Origin: Pseudomonas fluorescens
Lineage (GTDB): Bacteria; Pseudomonadota; Gammaproteobacteria; Pseudomonadales; Pseudomonadaceae
NCBI RefSeq assembly: GCF_001708445.1
Contig: NZ_CP015637.1
Coordinates: 620,001-684,000, forward strand
DNA length: 64,000 nt
Reading direction: 5' to 3'
Shown: piece after piece, positions 63,773 through 64,000 of the stretch
How the letters are laid out: every line of letters starts with the position of its first letter
Numbering within the stretch: position 1 is the stretch's first letter
Notes under the pieces: generated by a model
Databases searched by the model: none
Told to the model about the DNA's origin: nothing
What the model saw: the letters and a program-made list of their open reading frames with translations, nothing else
Position numbers and translations under genes: made by a program

Positions 63773-64000
63773 ATGAGCCTCGAAGTTCCTGCCCACAGCA
63801 ACCCCGCCGGGAAGCCCGCCAGCCGTATTCGGCAAAAGAACGAACAAGCGATTCTTCAAGCGGCTGAAGATGAATTCGCGCGCCATGGCTACAAGGGCAC
63901 CAGCATGAACACCATTGCTGCCAGTGCCGGGTTGCCGAAAGCCAACTTGCACTACTACTTCACCAACAAGCTGGGCCTGTATATCGCGGTGCTCAGCAAT
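63773..64000 (+). CDS. TetR family regulator, RutR-like (3' end outside window)
   Basis: First 76 residues only. A basic N terminus (SNPAGKPASRIRQKNEQAIL) precedes the TetR HTH: EDEFARHGYKGTSMNTIAA, then SAGLPKANLHYYFTNKLGLY. This resembles RutR-type regulators of pyrimidine catabolism, which fits the permease gene just upstream. The ligand domain is not visible. Confidence 0.8.
   Translation, partial: MSLEVPAHSNPAGKPASRIRQKNEQAILQAAEDEFARHGYKGTSMNTIAASAGLPKANLHYYFTNKLGLYIAVLSN

Overview
The window is bacterial chromosome from the Pseudomonas fluorescens group. The evidence is the gene content (ureEFG next to a DesT-type regulator and a PA4880-like bacterioferritin, bauA/bauC/bauR, a cobGHIJ/cobKL cluster, urtABCDE-ureD-A-B-C), the high-GC codon use, and dense REP-type palindromes of at least three sequence families in the gaps between genes. 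No rRNA, tRNA, CRISPR array, transposase or phage module was found.

Layout. 1-3.4 kb: the end of a livF-type ABC ATPase, a gap with DnaA-box-like sites, a YdfG-like dehydrogenase and a CDF metal exporter. 3.4-7.2 kb: an AGE-family epimerase, then ureJ/hupE, ureG, ureF and ureE on the minus strand. 7.5-20 kb: mixed core genes (NlpC/P60 hydrolase, DesT-like regulator, a repeat-rich exported protein, AsmA, bacterioferritin, a family I.1 lipase, a divergent EamA/AraC pair, PsiF, an AI-2E-type permease, a divergent YegD-like Hsp70 and CbpA-like co-chaperone). 19.7-27.3 kb: a short DUF6543-like gene, then a 2332-residue toxin/effector. 27.4-37.5 kb: the minus-strand operon urtABCDE-ureD-ureA-GNAT-GNAT-ureB-ureC. 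37.9-42.5 kb: a 1538-residue protein made of seven degenerate DUF4329-like repeats. 42.7-47.7 kb: a copper module (two DUF2946 proteins, PCuAC chaperone, OprC-like receptor, PepSY protein). 47.8-49.8 kb: two HI1419/HI1420-type toxin-antitoxin pairs flanking a DUF6124 gene with a structured mRNA leader. 49.9-56.2 kb: aerobic cobalamin genes. 56.4-57.8 kb: an unknown protein and MarC. 58.3-64 kb: beta-alanine catabolism (bauC, bauA, bauR), a uracil/xanthine permease and the start of a TetR regulator.

How the parts work together. urtABCDE imports urea, ureABC hydrolyses it, and ureD plus the distant ureEFG/J supply nickel and assemble the enzyme. A sigma-54-like promoter and an NtrC-like palindrome upstream of urtA fit nitrogen-limitation control. 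The permease and bau genes fit pyrimidine/beta-alanine use as carbon and nitrogen sources.

The most unusual content is the pair of giant genes bracketing the urea operon. The 2332-residue protein combines a dermonecrotic-toxin-like N terminus, two duplicated LRR modules, an NEL-type E3 ubiquitin ligase with an intact Cys-x-Asp motif, and a C-terminal SET-like segment. The 1538-residue protein keeps a YHSHP motif only in its first repeat. The DUF6124 leader, which can form two mutually exclusive stems next to the ribosome-binding site, is the best candidate for an undescribed cis-regulatory RNA.
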